From an uncultured Verrucomicrobia subdivision 3 bacterium (GTDB lineage: Bacteria > Verrucomicrobiota > Verrucomicrobiia > Limisphaerales > UBA11358), in NCBI GenBank assembly GCA_903944085.1, contig CAJAQO010000055.1:1-55443 (forward strand): a DNA stretch of 55,443 bases, in the 5' to 3' direction. Both the position numbers and the translations under genes were made by a program. Numbering within the stretch: position 1 is the first letter of the stretch; every line of letters starts with the position of its first letter. This document shows, piece by piece, positions 42,994 to 50,925 of this stretch. Below the pieces are notes generated by a model that worked only from the letters and a program-made list of their open reading frames with translations, did no database searches and was not told the origin of the DNA.

Positions 42994-43619
42994 GGTTGCC
43001 GTGGCTGGCGCAGCATTCGTCCGCTCTCCATGGTGCGCTGCATCTCCTCCAAAAACGGTGCCAGCTCCGCCTTGGTTTGCGCGGAGCTGTGGCTGTAAAA
43101 ACTTTGCAGGCCGATCTTCGTGACCTTGTCCTGCAACTCCTGGCTCAAGACTACGGCATTGGTGCCCGGCGGCGGCAACTGCCCGCTCGCGGCCATTTTT
43201 TCGCGCTGATCTTTCATTTGCTTGATGGCTTGGTCCACGACTCTTTTTCGCTTGTCGGGCGGCATGTCCTCGAACGCGCCGATCATCTGTTTGAAGCCCG
43301 TGGGCATGGTGGCTTCGAGAAATTCGCCTTTCTCGTCCTCCGTCATTTTTTCAAACCATTTGTAGGCGGTGCGATCCTGGCGCAGGCTCTGCCGCTCTTC
43401 GAGAGAAAGCGCGTTGAGCATGGCGGCCAGTTTTTGGATGGCCGCCGCGCGCTCGGCGGCGGAGAGGTGGCTGAAATCCACGGATTCCGTGTAGGCGCGG
43501 ACTTTTTCCGGCGTGACTTTGGCGTGCTTGGCAATCTCGTAGCCGGTCATTGCCGCCGCCCAAATCACCACCAAAGCAACCGCCGCCAATAAAATGGGAC
43601 GCTGTCGTGGGCTGATCAT
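42990..43619 (-). CDS. Membrane-anchored protein of unknown function
   Basis: A 209-residue protein with an N-terminal membrane anchor ([20 protein letters not shown]) and a long, highly charged, helical extracytoplasmic part ([40 protein letters not shown]). I do not recognise a family. It is the first gene of the operon with the prepilin-like protein and the ABC exporter (4-bp overlap with the former). A structural or scaffold role at the membrane is possible but not shown. Confidence 0.8.
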   Translation of the reverse strand: MISPRQRPILLAAVALVVIWAAAMTGYEIAKHAKVTPEKVRAYTESVDFSHLSAAERAAAIQKLAAMLNALSLEERQSLRQDRTAYKWFEKMTEDEKGEFLEATMPTGFKQMIGAFEDMPPDKRKRVVDQAIKQMKDQREKMAASGQLPPPGTNAVVLSQELQDKVTKIGLQSFYSHSSAQTKAELAPFLEEMQRTMESGRMLRQPRQP

Positions 43620-43762
43620 GTCATCAGTTTAGAGTCTTCTCCGAAAAATTCATCACGAAAAAAGTTAATATCGCGCGCCGGGCCATCTGCGACCATCCGG
43701 TCCGGCCGCGAAAAAGATTTGTAAGCGGGCCAAAAATTGGCACAGTGGCCGCCAGCCATAAA

Positions 43763-44608
43763 ATGAAATTCGGCATCAACACCTTTCTCTTTGCCTCACC
43801 GTTCACCAACCGCCACACCCGGCTGTTCCGGCAATTCAAAACCTGGGGCTTTGACGGCGTGGAAATCGCGGTGGAAAATCCGGCGGACTTTGATCCGGCC
43901 TTCGTGCGCGCGCAGCTAGACCGGCACGGTCTGGTCTGCACCTCGGTGTGCGCCTGTTTTCCGCCCAGCCGCGATTTGCGCGGCACGAAAGCGCAGCAGC
44001 AGGCGACGATTGTTTATATGCAGCGGCTCGTGGACATCGCGGGTGTGCTGGGCACGGACATCGTCATGGGCCCGCTTTATTCCGCGACCGGCCGGGCGGA
44101 CGCGGTGCCGGCGGCGGCATACCGCCAACAGTGGCGCACGGTGCGCGCGCATCTGAAAACCATTTGCGCTTACGCCGAGGCCCACGGCAAAATCATTTGC
44201 CTGGAGCCGCTGAACCGGTTTGAAACGGATTTCTTGAACACCGTGGATCAGGGCTTGCAAATGATCCGCGAGGTGAAAAGCCCCGCGCTGAAATTGCTGC
44301 TCGACACGTTCCACATGAACATCGAGGAGAAAAATCCGGCGGACGCCATCCGCCGCGCCGGGCCGCATGTCGGCCACATTCACGCGAGCGCGAGCGACCG
44401 CGGCACGCCGGGCAATGACAATGTGGACTGGCCGAGGATCGCCACGGCGTTGAAAGATATTCGCTACGACGGCGCGGTGGTGATCGAGTCGTTCACGCAA
44501 GACGTGAAAGTGATTGCGCGGGCGGCGGCCATTTGGCGCAAGATTGAACCGAGCCGCGCTGACATTGCCAGCAAGGGCTTGGCGTTTCTGAAAAAAACTC
44601 TGAAATAA
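43763..44608 (+). CDS. Sugar-phosphate/ketose epimerase-like TIM barrel protein
   Basis: 281 residues from ATG 43763 (MKFGINTFLFASPF), the usual N-terminus of this group; six more codons upstream are open from a GTG at 43745. The metal-binding quartet of the D-tagatose/D-psicose 3-epimerase family is readable: Glu in IICLEPLNRFETDFLN, Asp in KLLLDTFHMNIEE, His in VGHIHASASDRGTPG and Glu in GAVVIESFTQD. Members epimerise ketoses or isomerise sugars with Mn or Co. The exact substrate cannot be read. It precedes a ThuA-domain protein, a common pairing in saccharide-degrading bacteria of this phylum. Confidence 0.88.
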   Translation: MKFGINTFLFASPFTNRHTRLFRQFKTWGFDGVEIAVENPADFDPAFVRAQLDRHGLVCTSVCACFPPSRDLRGTKAQQQATIVYMQRLVDIAGVLGTDIVMGPLYSATGRADAVPAAAYRQQWRTVRAHLKTICAYAEAHGKIICLEPLNRFETDFLNTVDQGLQMIREVKSPALKLLLDTFHMNIEEKNPADAIRRAGPHVGHIHASASDRGTPGNDNVDWPRIATALKDIRYDGAVVIESFTQDVKVIARAAAIWRKIEPSRADIASKGLAFLKKTLK

Positions 44609-44662
44609 ATTTATAATCCGGCACCAAAATTTACGTCCATTAAAACCAAGCCGATCTATTTT

Positions 44663-45538
44663 ATGAAAACTCTGACCCTATTGTTGCTGCTGTCGCTGAT
44701 GGCCTTCGCCCAAAACACCGGGCACGCCGAGGACAAACGAATTGTGATGATTGCCGGCAAGCCGAGCCACGGCCCCGGCGAACATGAGCATCGCGCCGGC
44801 CTGCTGCTGTTTCAGAAATGTCTCGCCGGCTTTCCCGGCATCCAGGTGGAAGTTTATTCCAACGGCTGGCCGGCCGATTCCGCCGTGCTCCAAGGCGCGG
44901 CAGCCGTGGTGATTTACAGTGACGGCGGCCCCGGCCATCCGGCGTTGCAGGCCGATCACTTGGAGCAGCTCGGTGCGCTGGCCAAACAGGGCGTGGGTCT
45001 GGCGTGCATCCATTATGCCGTCGAGCCGACCATCGAAAAAGGCCAGCGCGAATTTCTCGACTGGATCGGCGGCTGTTTTGAAATCAACCGGTCCGTGAAT
45101 CCCGTCTGGCCGGCCGATTTCAAAACGCTGCCCGATCATCCGGTCGCGCGCGGCGTGAAATTATTCCAGATCAAAGACGAATGGTATTTTAACATGCACT
45201 TCCGCGAGGGCATGACGGGCGTGCAGCCGATTCTCGCGGCGGTGCCTTCCGCGAGCACCACGAACCGCCCCGACGGACCGCACGAAGGCAATCCCGCCGT
45301 GCGCGCCGCCGTGCAGCGCGGCGATTTGGAAACGGTCGCCTGGGCCAGCGAGCGGCCGGATGGCGGGCGCGGCTTCGGCTTCACCGGCGGCCATTATCAT
45401 AAAAACTGGGGCGATGACAATATGCGCAAAGTCGTGCTGAACGGCATCCTCTGGATCGCCAAAGTGGAAGTGCCCAAAGACGGTGTGCAATCCACCGTCA
45501 CCGCCGCCGACCTCGCCGCGAATCTCGATAAAAAATAG
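44663..45538 (+). CDS. Secreted ThuA-domain protein
   Basis: A 291-residue protein with a signal peptide (MKTLTLLLLLSLMAFAQNTG, cleavage near HAED). ThuA-like (glutamine amidotransferase-fold) motifs are IVMIAGKPSHGPGEHEHRAG, VVIYSDGGPGHPALQADHLE, GVGLACIHYAVEPT, and ETVAWASERPDGGRGFGFTG followed by HYHKNW. ThuA-type proteins are linked to sugar, particularly trehalose and glucoside, utilisation. The biochemical role is not established. It likely forms a unit with the epimerase upstream (54-bp gap with a TATAAT box at 44612). Confidence 0.9.
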   Translation: MKTLTLLLLLSLMAFAQNTGHAEDKRIVMIAGKPSHGPGEHEHRAGLLLFQKCLAGFPGIQVEVYSNGWPADSAVLQGAAAVVIYSDGGPGHPALQADHLEQLGALAKQGVGLACIHYAVEPTIEKGQREFLDWIGGCFEINRSVNPVWPADFKTLPDHPVARGVKLFQIKDEWYFNMHFREGMTGVQPILAAVPSASTTNRPDGPHEGNPAVRAAVQRGDLETVAWASERPDGGRGFGFTGGHYHKNWGDDNMRKVVLNGILWIAKVEVPKDGVQSTVTAADLAANLDKK

Positions 45539-45668
45539 CGGTGGGGAAAGCGTTGGTTCAGCGACATCAAGAAATATTTAGCCGATGGCATTCATTGGTC
45601 GCCTATTGCGGGTGTTGTCGTTGATGATGCGCAGCGGATTTGGAGACAGGGTTAGAACAAGCTGGAAT

Positions 45669-45688
45669 AATTACGTCTTTGCGTAATT
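45669..45688. other. Palindrome AATTACG-TCTTTG-CGTAATT between converging genes
   Basis: A perfect 7-bp inverted repeat with a 6-nt loop in the 171-bp gap between the ThuA gene stop and the stop of the lycopene-cyclase-like gene. It could be a weak bidirectional terminator or a binding site. The AT-rich stem and lack of a T-run make termination doubtful. The rest of the gap (45539-45668) shows nothing I can support. Confidence 0.3.
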
Positions 45689-45709
45689 TCCACCGCTTAA
45701 TTTCGGCAC

Positions 45710-46669
45710 TCAACCGGCAATTTTTTCAGGCTCCGCTCGCCCCATGAAAAGGAGGGTTGAAATGGTTTCGTAGATGATGACCGAGGCCCAAGTGATTCCC
45801 ACCCATAACAGCGGTTCTTCCACCGGCAACCCGCAAAATCCATGGATGAATAGACCCAGCATTTGCTGCGGTTGAAAGCCCCACCATTGGTAGGGCACCG
45901 CGATGGTGGCTTCCCAAAACAGGCTGACCAGCAGGATGAACAGGAAACCCAGGCTGAATGCGCGCCAATTGATGAAGGGGCTTGCCACCGGAAAAAATAG
46001 GATGCTGGGCGCGAGCGCCACCAGTGTCAGAAACAGAAAATAACCCGGAAAACCAGCGTGGTCATTATGCGGGCCAAACTTTTTGTATAGCAAGCCCAGC
46101 AGGAAAATGAGCACCGCAAAAACCGCCGAGACCGGATGGAAGGAAATGACCTCGCGCCACCGGGTGTTCCGGCGGGGCGCGTCATCCACATTGTAGGCCG
46201 CAAACCAAAACTCGTCGCCCCAGACATACACCAGCAGGACGGCCAGAGCGCCAAAAATGTAAAAGCCAGCCTCCTCAATGGGAATTGTTTTTTGCCAACC
46301 ATCCGCAAAGGAGTAGCCATAGAAACAGATTCCAAGCACGGCGTCAGGGTTCGGGAAGGTGAAAAATGTCAGGCCAAAAAAAACATCGAGCAAAATTCCG
46401 CCGGTGCCAACGATCAGGGTCGTGAGCCAAAACGCGCGGTTTTGAATCCGGCTTTCCCACCGGCCCGCCAGCCAGCCGGCGATCACCGCGACCGGCACGA
46501 TAAACAGCGAGAGGCTCCAAGTGTAGCCGTGATGAGTGGGGTTGTGGAAATTGTCAACCAGTGGCCGGAACTGCGCGACCGTCCGTAGCGTGAGTGCAAA
46601 CGGCACGATCAGCACCAGGGCCATTGCGATCAAGACCCAGCAATCCTTGGACGCTCGTTTCTTTGACAT
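45710..46669 (-). CDS. Membrane protein with two lycopene-cyclase-like halves
   Basis: 319 residues from ATG 46669 (a GTG three codons upstream is an alternative). There are seven to eight membrane helices. Two similar halves each carry the Pro-x-Glu-Glu motif of heterodimeric (CrtYc/CrtYd) lycopene cyclases: TIPIEEAGFYIFGALAVLL around residues 129-147 and GLPVEEPLLWVGITWASVI around 280-298. The second is preceded by FWEATIAVPYQWWGFQPQQM and LGLFIHGF, very like the block W-x5-P-x3-W-x2-P/ILG of the family. The rest is divergent and no other carotenoid gene is adjacent. A carotenoid-cyclase or related membrane function is my best inference. Confidence 0.6.
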   Translation of the reverse strand: MSKKRASKDCWVLIAMALVLIVPFALTLRTVAQFRPLVDNFHNPTHHGYTWSLSLFIVPVAVIAGWLAGRWESRIQNRAFWLTTLIVGTGGILLDVFFGLTFFTFPNPDAVLGICFYGYSFADGWQKTIPIEEAGFYIFGALAVLLVYVWGDEFWFAAYNVDDAPRRNTRWREVISFHPVSAVFAVLIFLLGLLYKKFGPHNDHAGFPGYFLFLTLVALAPSILFFPVASPFINWRAFSLGFLFILLVSLFWEATIAVPYQWWGFQPQQMLGLFIHGFCGLPVEEPLLWVGITWASVIIYETISTLLFMGRAEPEKIAG

Positions 46670-46728
46670 GCGATTCACCGGGTAGTTTTGCCACCCGCCA
46701 AAATGTGGTCCTAGAATCGGGCGGCGTC

Positions 46729-46766
46729 AATTTCCGTCTCGGCACGTTGCGGGTGAGACGGAAATT
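46729..46766. repeat. 12-bp perfect inverted repeat AATTTCCGTCTC / GAGACGGAAATT
   Basis: The arms at 46729-46740 and 46755-46766 pair exactly with a 14-nt loop (GGCACGTTGCGGGT). The structure lies between divergent genes. No T-run follows on either strand. A cis-regulatory hairpin, a binding site for a dimeric regulator or the scar of a small mobile repeat are all possible. Confidence 0.85.
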
Positions 46767-46952
46767 CATCAACCATCACGCCGTGGAGCGTCGAGGCGGA
46801 GCAATACGGAAATTTTTTACGCGATTTTCGATGAACGGGTGCGGCCCGATCTCGCCACAAGTTTCGTATAATAGTTCGCCGTCGAGCGCGCCATTGAATG
46901 GGGCGCGCGCGGCGGCGGCGCACTCTCAAATAAATGCTCCGCGCTTCCCGCC

Positions 46953-46980
46953 TTGTCCGCTGTCAAATCTCTGCTACCCT
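46953..46980 (+). promoter_or_regulatory. Promoter-like pair abutting prfC
   Basis: TTGTCC, 16 bp, TACCCT, ending exactly where the ATG of prfC begins. If real, transcription would start near the in-frame GTG at 46990, which would then be the leaderless start. No Shine-Dalgarno sequence precedes either codon. Confidence 0.35.
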
Positions 46981-48594
46981 ATGCACTTTGTGAGCATTGA
47001 CAAAGAAATCCAGCGACGGCGCACGTTCGCCATCATCTCGCATCCCGACGCGGGCAAGACCACGTTGACGGAAAAGCTGCTGCTTTACGGCGGCGCGGTG
47101 CAACTCGCCGGCTCCGTGACCGCGCGCAAAAACCAGCGCGCGACGACCAGCGACTGGATGGAGCTGGAAAAAAAACGCGGCATCTCCATCAGCTCGACGG
47201 TGCTGCAATTCGATTACGACGGCTACCGCATCAACCTGCTCGACACGCCCGGCCACAAGGATTTTTCCGAGGACACCTACCGTGTGCTGACCGCCGTGGA
47301 TTCCGTGGTGATGGTGATTGATTCCGCCAAAGGCATCGAACCGCAGACACGAAAACTTTTTGAAGTCTGCCGCCAGCGCGGCGTGCCGATTTTCACCTTC
47401 ATGAACAAGTGCGACCGGCCGATGAAAAATCCGCTGGAGTTGCTCGACGAACTGGAGCGCGTGCTGGGCATCGGTGCGTTTCCGGTGAACTGGCCGATTG
47501 GCAACGGCCCGGATTTTCAAGGTGTTTATGATCGGCAGACGAAAACGATGCACACGTTTGAGCGCGTCGTGGGCGGCAAATATCGCGCGCCGGTGTCCGT
47601 CGGTGGCCTGCACGATCCGGCGGTGCGCGGCAATTTGAACGAAGCCGATTTCCACAAAACCCTTGAAGAATTGGAAATGTTGGAACACGCCGGTGAATCA
47701 TTTGACGATGCGGCCGTGCTGGCGGGAAAAACGACGCCGGTATTTTTCGGCAGCGGCGTGAACAATTTCGGCGTGCAGCTTTTGCTCGACGGTTTTTTGA
47801 AACATTCGCCCGCGCCAAAATCGCGCGTGATGGGCGGCATCGAAATCTCGCCGGAGAACCCGGAGTTTTCCGGTTTCATTTTCAAGATTCAGGCAAACAT
47901 GGATCCGCGCCACCGCGACCGCATCGCGTTCATCCGCGTTTGTTCCGGAAAATTTGATCGCGACATGACGGTGCATCATTCGCGTTCCGAAAAAAAAGTC
48001 CGGCTGTCCAGTTCGCACAAACTGTTCGGCAACGAACGCGAAACCGTGGATGAAGCCTATCCCGGCGACGTCATCGGCCTCGTCGGCCACGACAGCTTTG
48101 GCATCGGCGACACGCTGACGACCGATCCAAAAATTCTCTACAAAGAAATCCCGCGCTTCACACCAGAAGCGTTTTCGTATTTGCATAATCCGAACACGGG
48201 AAAATACAAACAATTTCGCCAGGGCCTCGACCAGCTTTTGCAGGAAGGCGTCATTCAGGCGCTTTACCTGCGCAATTCCTCGATCAAAACGCCGCTGCTG
48301 GCCGCCGTCGGTCCGCTGCAATTTGAGGTCGTGCAATTCCGGCTGGAAAGCGAATACGGCGCGGAATCGCGCCTCGAAGCCGCGCCGTGGAGCGTCGTCC
48401 GCTGGCTGCCGACGGACATCAAGGAAGACGATCTCGACGCGCTTTCGCTGCCCACCGGCGCGCGCATCGCCTACGACATCGGCAAGAATCCGGTCATACT
48501 TTTTCAAAACGAGTGGTCGGCGAATTATTTTGGCGAGACGAACAAAAATTTTCCGCTCTCCGCGCTGCCGGTGCAAACAGCGAAAACTGACTGA
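46981..48594 (+). CDS. prfC: Peptide chain release factor 3
   Basis: 537 residues from ATG 46981, or 534 from GTG 46990. The RF3 homology (QRRRTFAIISHPDAGKTTLT) starts right after these codons, so the extra 129 upstream codons of the open frame are not used. GTPase motifs: HPDAGKTT (G1), RGISISS (G2), DTPGHKDFSED (G3), MNKCDRP (G4). Later come GAFPVNWPIGNGPDFQGVYD and, in domain III, LEAAPWSVVRWL. RF3 recycles RF1/RF2 from the ribosome after peptide release. It is a single gene between a divergent neighbour and the PrsR-type gene. Confidence 0.96.
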   Translation: MHFVSIDKEIQRRRTFAIISHPDAGKTTLTEKLLLYGGAVQLAGSVTARKNQRATTSDWMELEKKRGISISSTVLQFDYDGYRINLLDTPGHKDFSEDTYRVLTAVDSVVMVIDSAKGIEPQTRKLFEVCRQRGVPIFTFMNKCDRPMKNPLELLDELERVLGIGAFPVNWPIGNGPDFQGVYDRQTKTMHTFERVVGGKYRAPVSVGGLHDPAVRGNLNEADFHKTLEELEMLEHAGESFDDAAVLAGKTTPVFFGSGVNNFGVQLLLDGFLKHSPAPKSRVMGGIEISPENPEFSGFIFKIQANMDPRHRDRIAFIRVCSGKFDRDMTVHHSRSEKKVRLSSSHKLFGNERETVDEAYPGDVIGLVGHDSFGIGDTLTTDPKILYKEIPRFTPEAFSYLHNPNTGKYKQFRQGLDQLLQEGVIQALYLRNSSIKTPLLAAVGPLQFEVVQFRLESEYGAESRLEAAPWSVVRWLPTDIKEDDLDALSLPTGARIAYDIGKNPVILFQNEWSANYFGETNKNFPLSALPVQTAKTD

Positions 48595-48747
48595 ACGGCC
48601 GGCCATCAAAAAACATCTGCGCAACGGTTGTCAAACGTGCTGGATGTGTTGCATTGAGTCGGGCGCGGCGAATTCGCGGGCGGCAGCCCATTTTGTGATT
48701 GCCAGTCCATCCGGTTGCTTTAGGGTGTTTCCGCTGTTGAAATATTA

Positions 48748-50166
48748 ATGAATTCCAAACGCAACGAAGAATTAACTCTGACACCATTTGGCATTTCTGT
48801 CGTTGAAAAGTCGACAAGACCTAAGCTGCTCATTGTTGACGACGACGAGGAAATCCGCACCCAAATGAAATGGGCGCTGGCGGCCGACTACGACGTTTCG
48901 CTGGCCGAGGACCGGGCGACCACGCTGGAATTGTTCCGCACCTTGCAGCCGATGGTGGTGCTGCTGGATCTGGGTTTGCCGCCCAACCCGAACAGTCCGG
49001 AAGAGGGACTGGCCATACTTTCTGAATTGCTCGGCATCAATCCGCTCGTCAAAGTCGTCATCGCCTCCGGCCAGGGCGAAAAGGCGAACGCCCTCCGCGC
49101 CATCGGTTCCGGCGCTTACGATTTTCTCACCAAGCCGTTGGACATGGAAGAATTGAAGTTTCTGCTCAAGCGTTGCTTTCACACCGCCCAGCTTGAAAAG
49201 GAATATGGCCAGATGCAGAAGCTTGTGCAGGGCGACATTTTTGAGGGTGTGCTGGGCGAGAGCGCGCCGATGCGCGCCATCTTCGATTCCATTCGCAAAG
49301 TGGCCACGACCGACGCGCCGGTGTTGATTCTCGGCGAGAGCGGCACGGGCAAAGAAATGGCGGCGAAAGCCATTCACCAGCGCAGCAACCGCAAGGACGG
49401 CCCGTTCATCGCCATCAACTGCGGTGCCATTCCGGAAACACTTTTGGAAAGTGAATTGTTCGGCCACGAAAAAGGCGCGTTCACCGGCGCGCACGTCCAG
49501 CGCAAAGGCCGGATTGAAACCGCCAACGCCGGCACGCTGTTCCTCGATGAAATCGGCGAAATCCCGCTCGCGCTGCAGGTGAAGCTGCTGCGCTTTTTGC
49601 AGGAGCAGACCATCGAGCGCATCGGCGGCCGGCAGTCCATCCAGATCAACACGCGCGTGGTCGCCGCGACCAACGTGGAATTGAAAAAGGCCATGGCGGC
49701 GGGAAAATTCCGCGAGGATTTGTATTACCGGCTCGCGGTGGTCCAGATTTTATTGCCGCCCTTGCGCGAGCGCGAAAACGACGTGCGCCTGCTCGCCCAA
49801 TATTTTTTGAACCGCTTTGCTACCGAGGTCAACAAATCCAGTTTGACGTTTGATGCGGACGCCATCCGCGTCTTGAACAAACACTCCTGGCCGGGCAATG
49901 TGCGCGAATTGGAAAATTGCATCCGCCGCGCGGTGATCATGGCGGAAGGCAAACGCGTGACGGCAAAAGATCTGGAATTGGACTCGAACGGGCCGGGGCC
50001 GAATGTCGTCACCTTGAAAGACGCCCGCGAAGCGGTCGAACGGCAGATGTTGCAGCAGGCCTTGAAAAAACACGGCGGCAAGATTGCACCTGCCGCCGCC
50101 GAACTGGGCTTGAGCCGCCCGACGATATACGAGCTGATGGAAAAGCTCGGCCTCAGCAAAACCTAA
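48748..50166 (+). CDS. prsR: PrsR-like sigma-54 response regulator (exosortase/EPS type)
   Basis: A 472-residue NtrC-family regulator. The receiver domain (LLIVDDDEEIRTQMKWAL; phospho-Asp in VVLLDLGLPPNP) is followed by an AAA+ domain with LILGESGTGKEMAAKAIHQR (Walker A), SELFGHEKGAFTGAHVQRKG (the sigma-54-contacting GAFTGA loop intact), LFLDEIGEI and WPGNVRELENCIRR. A Fis-type helix-turn-helix ends the protein (IAPAAAELGLSRPTIYELM). The receiver wording and overall layout match the PEP-CTERM-box response regulator PrsR, which controls exosortase/exopolysaccharide genes. No PrsK kinase is nearby. The gene converges with the export lipoprotein gene, and the two stop codons overlap (50163-50166). 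No sigma-54 promoter was found near the EPS cluster by eye. Confidence 0.9.
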   Translation: MNSKRNEELTLTPFGISVVEKSTRPKLLIVDDDEEIRTQMKWALAADYDVSLAEDRATTLELFRTLQPMVVLLDLGLPPNPNSPEEGLAILSELLGINPLVKVVIASGQGEKANALRAIGSGAYDFLTKPLDMEELKFLLKRCFHTAQLEKEYGQMQKLVQGDIFEGVLGESAPMRAIFDSIRKVATTDAPVLILGESGTGKEMAAKAIHQRSNRKDGPFIAINCGAIPETLLESELFGHEKGAFTGAHVQRKGRIETANAGTLFLDEIGEIPLALQVKLLRFLQEQTIERIGGRQSIQINTRVVAATNVELKKAMAAGKFREDLYYRLAVVQILLPPLRERENDVRLLAQYFLNRFATEVNKSSLTFDADAIRVLNKHSWPGNVRELENCIRRAVIMAEGKRVTAKDLELDSNGPGPNVVTLKDAREAVERQMLQQALKKHGGKIAPAAAELGLSRPTIYELMEKLGLSKT

Positions 50167-50819
50167 AACGCCGTGAACCGTTCCGGCACATACACGATGT
50201 CGCCGGGCTTGAGATAAAACGACTTGGTTTCATTGCCCTGCAGGATGGCCTTCAGATCCACGGTGAAATGCTGCATCACGCCGTTTTCATTGCGGACGAT
50301 GCGCACTGCCTTCAGGTTGGCGGTGGCGTAATTAAAACCGCCCGCTTCCATGACGGCTTCCAGCGCGGTCATCGGATGATCCGATAAAACCTTGCCGGGC
50401 TTCACCACCGAGCCGGTCACAAACACGGGAAACGACGATGACTGGACTTGCACCGTGATTTCCTTCGAGGAAATTTGCGAGGCATAGAGCGTCACCAGTT
50501 TTTTCTGCAAATCATCCGGCGTCAAACCAGCGGCCTCCACTTCGCCGACCAACGGCAGATTGAGTTTGCCGTCGCGGCGGATGGGCTGGGCGGTGTCCAG
50601 ATTGGCCGAGCCGGGAAAAGTGATTTTCAGCACATCGCCCTCGCGCAGGATGATCATTTCCGAATGGGCCTGTTCCACGGCGGCTTTCAGGGCCGGAGTG
50701 GCGGACGAATTTCCCGCCGGCATGGTGTCGCAGCCGGTGAACGCAGTGGCCGCCGCCAACAGCAGGCCCGCCAGCTTGACCGCCGGCGTGGCATAAAACG
50801 AAGTGTTTTTTGTGATCAT
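50163..50819 (-). CDS. Outer-membrane polysaccharide export lipoprotein (Wza-like, SLBB)
   Basis: I start at ATG 50819 (218 residues). An ATG at 50855 exists but falls on the proposed -10 box. The N-terminus has a lipoprotein signal with lipobox FTGC (LAGLLLAAATAFTGCDTM). The Poly_export domain (ILREGDVLKITFPGSANLDT, LPLVGEVEAAGLTPDDLQKK) is followed by an SLBB-like unit (FVTGSVVKPGKVLSDHPMTA) and a second half-unit ending FYLKPGDIVYVPERF. This family forms the outer-membrane exit channel for capsule or EPS. It is short compared with E. coli Wza. It stands 30-42 kb from the EPS cluster but beside the PrsR-like activator. Confidence 0.92.
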   Translation of the reverse strand: MITKNTSFYATPAVKLAGLLLAAATAFTGCDTMPAGNSSATPALKAAVEQAHSEMIILREGDVLKITFPGSANLDTAQPIRRDGKLNLPLVGEVEAAGLTPDDLQKKLVTLYASQISSKEITVQVQSSSFPVFVTGSVVKPGKVLSDHPMTALEAVMEAGGFNYATANLKAVRIVRNENGVMQHFTVDLKAILQGNETKSFYLKPGDIVYVPERFTAF

Positions 50820-50826
50820 GATTTGC

Positions 50827-50844
50827 GCGCAAGGACGCTTGCGC
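50827..50844 (-). other. Hairpin in the 5' leader of the export lipoprotein
   Basis: GCGCAAG-CGTC-CTTGCGC (minus-strand reading), a perfect 7-bp stem with a 4-nt loop lying 7 bp upstream of the ATG and just downstream of the proposed transcription start. It would occupy most of a ~25-nt leader and the place of a Shine-Dalgarno sequence, so it could control translation or mRNA stability. Confidence 0.5.
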
Positions 50845-50850
50845 AAAAAA

Positions 50851-50878
50851 ATCATAGCCGGAAAACGACGCGACGCAA
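50851..50878 (-). promoter_or_regulatory. Promoter-like pair for the export lipoprotein
   Basis: Minus-strand TTGCGT (50873-50878), 16 bp, TATGAT (50851-50856). The -10 matches five of six consensus bases. It supports the downstream ATG at 50819 as the start. Confidence 0.5.
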
Positions 50879-50925
50879 CAAAGGTTTTGCCTGCCGCGTC
50901 GCGCTGGCTTGCCGCTGCAATCAGT

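Larger units (their letters stand above)
46670..46980. other. 311-bp gap: long inverted repeat, isolated TATAAT, promoter-like pair
   Basis: The intergenic stretch between the divergent membrane protein and prfC has no convincing gene: the prfC frame is open from 46594 but the homology starts only at 46981. It contains a 12-bp inverted repeat (46729-46766), a perfect TATAAT at 46867-46872 without a recognisable -35, and a promoter-like pair at 46953-46980. It is the largest gene-free stretch in the window. Confidence 0.7.

Noticed and set aside
46594-46980. N-terminal extension of prfC by 129 codons
   Set aside because: The extension crosses the divergent gene's start, the 12-bp inverted repeat and the promoter-like boxes and has no RF3 homology.
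48595-48747. Small Cys-containing ORF between prfC and the PrsR-like gene
   Set aside because: The readable frame (QTCWMCCIESGAANSR) has no start with RBS and no homology I recognise; a sigma-54 site was also looked for and not found.
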